Shown: positions 7,040 through 9,386 of the stretch, in pieces
How the letters are laid out: each line of letters opens with the position of its first letter
Position numbering within the stretch: the first letter of the stretch is position 1
Assembly (NCBI GenBank): GCA_002352665.1
Contig: DEIV01000082.1
Span: 27,362-36,747, forward strand
Reading direction: 5' to 3'
Source: Flavobacteriaceae bacterium UBA2765
GTDB lineage: Bacteria; Bacteroidota; Bacteroidia; Flavobacteriales; Flavobacteriaceae
DNA: 9,386 bases
Program-made: the position numbers and the translations under genes
The notes under the pieces: generated by a model
Databases searched by the model: none
What the model saw: the letters and a program-made list of their open reading frames with translations, nothing else
Told to the model about the DNA's origin: nothing

Positions 7040-7059
7040 AACACATTATTCAATGTGTT
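7040..7059. repeat. Perfect 8-bp inverted repeat (hairpin or operator)
   Basis: AACACATT-attc-AATGTGTT, with perfect arms and a 4-nt loop, 77 nt before the lipoprotein start. On the minus strand the hairpin is followed by a run of five T, so it could terminate minus-strand transcription, but no minus-strand gene lies upstream of it here. It could equally be a binding site for a dimeric regulator of the lipoprotein gene. Confidence 0.45.
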
Positions 7060-7135
7060 AGAAAAACAATAACTTGCCACTAAATAGGATGTGACCATCA
7101 TGAGATTATATTAATGTTAACTAAAATGACCAATC

Positions 7136-7678
7136 ATGAAAAAATTTGTGACTTTATTAATTTTAGTTTTATGTTATTCAAGCTGTAATAATAGTGAAAA
7201 AAGAATAGTTAATAGCGACACTCAAAAATCTGAAATTCAATGTTTTGATAATGGTTGCCAAGGAACTTATAAAGGTCCTGAATTCTTAAATGGATCTGAC
7301 ATTGCCCATCAATTCTCTAATAAAATGTCTCATGCTGTAGGAAACAAATTAAAAGAGCTCTATAATTCTAAAAAATATAACAAAGTAAATTTTTCAGAAA
7401 TCGATATGACGACTAAAGGAATGGGGTCTGGTCATGTTATATACCATCTATCTATTCCTTTTATTGCTGTACAAGAGAAATGCAATGCATATACGTCTTT
7501 TGACCATGTTGGTGGATGGAATCATACCCCTGCATTATCCGAGAGAAAACTACAATTGAAGAAAGTGTTAATGGAAGGTCATGAATTAAATATTAGCGAT
7601 TTAAAAACAACACGTGAAGGATTGCAAGAATATTGGATTCAATGGAAAAATAAAAATACTCAATCTGATTGTAAATAA
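7136..7678 (+). CDS. Lipoprotein of unknown function with four further cysteines
   Basis: A 180-residue protein with a short lipoprotein signal: KK at 2-3, a hydrophobic stretch FVTLLILVLCY, then SSC with C17 as the likely lipidated Cys. The -3 residue is Tyr, which is loose by the standard lipobox but tolerated in this phylum. The mature part has C36, C41, C116 and C179, which could form two disulfides outside the cytoplasm. Notable segments are CQGTYKGPEFLNGSDIAHQFSN (41-62), MTTKGMGSGHVIY (91-103), SFDHVGGWNHTPAL (121-134) and LKTTREGLQEYWIQWKNK near the end. I recall similar sequences only as hypothetical proteins and give no function. The gene stands alone, 299 nt from mscL and 271 nt from the next gene. 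Its sequence shows no truncation. Confidence 0.82.
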   Translation: MKKFVTLLILVLCYSSCNNSEKRIVNSDTQKSEIQCFDNGCQGTYKGPEFLNGSDIAHQFSNKMSHAVGNKLKELYNSKKYNKVNFSEIDMTTKGMGSGHVIYHLSIPFIAVQEKCNAYTSFDHVGGWNHTPALSERKLQLKKVLMEGHELNISDLKTTREGLQEYWIQWKNKNTQSDCK

Positions 7679-7710
7679 ACTACAGCTAACCATGATAGTG
7701 TTCGCTCAAG

Positions 7711-7726
7711 TACTTATAAATAAGTA
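7711..7726. repeat. AT-rich inverted repeat after the lipoprotein gene
   Basis: TACTTAT-AA-ATAAGTA, with 7-bp perfect arms and a 2-nt centre, 33 nt after the lipoprotein stop. It is followed by A-rich, then T-rich sequence. It may act as a weak 3' end signal, but such AT-only palindromes arise easily by chance here. Confidence 0.25.
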
Positions 7727-7887
7727 AAAAGATAATTTTAGGTCTATTTTTAGCTATTTTAAGAGAAGTGGTAATTTTTTTCATTACTGATATTATTATT
7801 TTTCAAGGGCTTAACATTATATTGAAAAGTTCTTGATTAACGTATCACCTTTAATAAATGCAGCTTAGAAATCTTATTTAATCCTAA

Positions 7888-7918
7888 TTTGTTATTTTTA
7901 ACTCTATAATTAGGTTTC
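7888..7918 (+). promoter_or_regulatory. Probable promoter of the alpha/beta hydrolase gene
   Basis: TTTG (7888-7891), a 19-nt spacer and TAGGTTTC (7911-7918) fit TTTG / TAnnTTTG with one mismatch at the last base. The -7 box ends 31 nt before the ATG at 7950. The 271-nt gap (7679-7949) shows no other gene. Confidence 0.42.
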
Positions 7919-7949
7919 TGTGTAGTCTCTCGTTAAAAACAATGTTATT

Positions 7950-9245
7950 ATGAAAAAAATCTTTATCATCTTCATAGCATTTGGAATGTTTTCTTGCGTG
8001 CCAAAGCCCGAAACCAATGAAGGTGAAAAAATAGGAAGCTTTAGTGGTATAATTAAAAATGGGAATTTTTCCGATAAGATACTATTTGAAATAGAATCTG
8101 ATTCTATCAATTTCAAGGTTTTTTTCTCGAGTATAGAGCAAAATGCCAATAGAATTCCGTTTCAGAATGTTGAAGTAAGCGGCGATTCAATAAATTTCAG
8201 ATTGCAAAGCGATTTTTACACTTATTCCTTCAGAAATAAATGGATTGATAATAATAGTAAGCTTCAGGGTTCACTTTCTGTTGATACCATTACAACACAC
8301 TATACCTTAGAAAAGGAATTTTTACATAATAACAATGCTCCACAAAGTGAGGAAATTAGTTTTGAGTCCAATGAATTTAACATAAATGGAACTATTTGGT
8401 ATTCTAGTAATAAAGGTAATAAAGCACTAGTGATCGTGACGTCTTCTGGAAATGCAGACCGAAGTGCCTCTCGTGCAGAAGCAATACTATTTGCACGAAT
8501 GGGTTTTACTACTTTTCATTATGACAAAAGAGGTACTGGAAATTCTGAAGGTGATTGGGGAGTTGCGACAATTGAAGAACTATCGGAAGATGATATCAAG
8601 GCTATAAAATATTTTTCTGATAAGTCTGGAATTCCACTTAAGAAAATTGGAATAAAAGGGAGTAGTCAAGGAGCTTCCAAAATACCATATATTTTAAGTG
8701 AATTAGAGAATTTGAAATATGGAATTGCAGTTAGTTGTCCAGGAGTAACCTTACTAGAAAGTGATTTGAACTATTGGAAAAATAGAAATGCAGAAGCATT
8801 AGGAAAAGATATTGAAGACGCGGCTGCATTACAGGGAAAGGTTTTTGAATATATAGCCGGAGAATTATCGAGAGCAGATATAGAAAAGGCTCTTGCAATT
8901 GAAAAATTAGAATCGTGGTTTGCTAATATTTGGGTACCTAACTTGGATGAAGTTCAAACGGATAAAAAACTTCTTTATAGTCCAATTCCTTACTTTGAAA
9001 CGACCAAGCAACCTATCCTAATTCTACAAGGAACATTGGATGAAATAATTCCGGCTAATAGTCATGAACTCATTTCTAATGCACTAAGCAAATCAAATAA
9101 TAGTAATTTTAAAACCGTTTTATTAGATGAAGCTTCTCATTCCATGTATAAAGTTAGGGGAAATGATTTTCCTTATTGGTCTAAATTACATCCTGATTAT
9201 TTAAAAACTATTGAAGATTGGATAAATACTGTTTCTAATAACTAA
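7950..9245 (+). CDS. Secreted lipoprotein alpha/beta hydrolase (serine hydrolase)
   Basis: A 431-residue protein with a lipoprotein signal (MKKIFIIFIAFGMFSC, C16 lipidated), so it should be membrane-anchored outside the cytoplasm. Residues 25-125 look like a small beta-rich domain (alternating SINFKVFF, NVEVSGDSINFRL, GSLSVDTITTHYTL). The rest is an alpha/beta hydrolase: oxyanion-side TSSGNADRSASRAE (164-177), FHYDKRGTGNSEGDW (189-203), nucleophile elbow GSSQG (237-241, Ser239), acid in LQGTLDEIIP (359-368, D364) and His in EASHSMY (394-400, H397). The triad is complete. It resembles acyl-ester hydrolases with a similar N-terminal domain that are seen in Bacteroidetes; the substrate is unknown and could be an ester or a peptide-like bond. 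It is a single gene with its own promoter and is followed at once by a strong hairpin. Confidence 0.92.
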   Translation: MKKIFIIFIAFGMFSCVPKPETNEGEKIGSFSGIIKNGNFSDKILFEIESDSINFKVFFSSIEQNANRIPFQNVEVSGDSINFRLQSDFYTYSFRNKWIDNNSKLQGSLSVDTITTHYTLEKEFLHNNNAPQSEEISFESNEFNINGTIWYSSNKGNKALVIVTSSGNADRSASRAEAILFARMGFTTFHYDKRGTGNSEGDWGVATIEELSEDDIKAIKYFSDKSGIPLKKIGIKGSSQGASKIPYILSELENLKYGIAVSCPGVTLLESDLNYWKNRNAEALGKDIEDAAALQGKVFEYIAGELSRADIEKALAIEKLESWFANIWVPNLDEVQTDKKLLYSPIPYFETTKQPILILQGTLDEIIPANSHELISNALSKSNNSNFKTVLLDEASHSMYKVRGNDFPYWSKLHPDYLKTIEDWINTVSNN

Positions 9246-9280
9246 GCGTTCGTGTGGTGCGTAGCACCCAACATGAACGC
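9246..9280 (+). terminator. GC-rich stem-loop directly after the hydrolase stop codon
   Basis: The stem begins at the base after the TAA. GCGTTC (9246-9251) pairs with GAACGC (9275-9280), then one G-T wobble, TGT pairs with ACA, two bases (CA, 9269-9270) bulge out, and GGTGC (9256-9260) pairs with GCACC (9264-9268) around a GTA loop. That is 15 pairs including the wobble, far more GC-rich than its surroundings. There is no clean T-run after it, so it may be a 3'-end stabiliser or a repeat element as much as a terminator. Confidence 0.6.
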
Positions 9281-9386
9281 CGTGTTGCTCTATTATGTAT
9301 TTTTCGTAAAGTTTATGTATTTGGAAGGTGTTTTTTTAGCCGTATTTTTACAATTTTGCTTACTAACTCATCAAACTTTCTTTTTC
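9281..9386. other. Right-edge intergenic sequence, no gene seen
   Basis: These 106 nt contain a run of seven T at about 9331-9337 but no open frame reaching the edge on either strand that I can support, and no full promoter pattern. Confidence 0.4.

Larger units (their letters stand above)
6837..7135. other. Intergenic region between divergent mscL and lipoprotein gene
   Basis: This 299-nt gap contains the mscL promoter, the perfect hairpin at 7040-7059, and a small CTTCATGAAG palindrome near 6999-7008. A 49-codon open frame (6912-7061, plus strand) is present but not convincing. I find no TAnnTTTG box for the plus-strand lipoprotein gene. No tRNA or known riboswitch pattern is apparent. Confidence 0.5.

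Noticed and set aside
7761..7850. Imperfect stem AGTGGTAAT/ATTACT near 7767-7790 and TCAAG/CTTGA near 7803-7845
   Set aside because: Short or broken arms with AT-rich loops; not better than chance expectation by eye.
7942..7953. ATG-TTA-TTA-TGA mini-frame overlapping the hydrolase start
   Set aside because: Only three codons; the ATGA overlap could couple translation but is likely chance in such sequence.
9246..9293. Integron attC site after the hydrolase gene
   Set aside because: The hairpin has a bulge like attC, but no GTTRRRY or RYYYAAC core sites are found at its ends, and no integrase or cassette array is visible.

Overview
The window is AT-rich DNA that reads as a member of the Bacteroidetes, most likely a marine or free-living Flavobacteriaceae. 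The reasons are low GC, several Bacteroidetes-type promoter elements (TAnnTTTG at -7, some with TTTG about 18-20 nt upstream), genes without clear Shine-Dalgarno sequences, an acetyl-CoA synthetase of the type I associate with this phylum, and lipoproteins with short signal peptides. No rRNA, tRNA, CRISPR array, transposase or phage gene is visible.

Left block (1-1799, all minus strand): a TSUP (TauE/SafE-type) membrane permease, then a TetR/AcrR repressor, then, only 6 nt further on, the first 118 codons of a molybdopterin (bis-MGD) oxidoreductase with an N-terminal 4Fe-4S motif that runs off the left edge. A perfect inverted repeat, TATACC-AATC-GGTATA, sits inside the predicted core promoter between the permease and the repressor. 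The repressor carries a Cys in a GGCPLLN motif at the place where NemR has its redox-sensing Cys. Together this suggests a self-controlled repressor/molybdoenzyme operon that may respond to an electrophile or oxidant.

Central block (1898-5947, plus strand): a complete acetate (or related short-chain acid) uptake and activation cluster. It has a DUF4212 small subunit, its sodium:solute symporter large subunit (VC_2705-like subfamily, with a large soluble loop containing an EF-hand-like motif), and acetyl-CoA synthetase (acs). Imported acetate would be converted directly to acetyl-CoA.

Right block (5948-9386): a 123-residue protein of unknown function with a possible PD-(D/E)xK-like core, a convergent mscL mechanosensitive channel, a ~300-nt gap with an mscL promoter and a perfect hairpin, a Cys-containing lipoprotein of unknown function, and a lipoprotein serine hydrolase of the alpha/beta fold followed directly by a strong GC-rich hairpin. 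These genes are loosely spaced and look like single-gene units rather than an operon.

Most of the window is ordinary core and accessory content. The best leads are the repressor/operator/molybdoenzyme arrangement on the left, the EF-hand-like loop in the symporter, and the two little-known small proteins. I do not see convincing evidence of a wholly new system.
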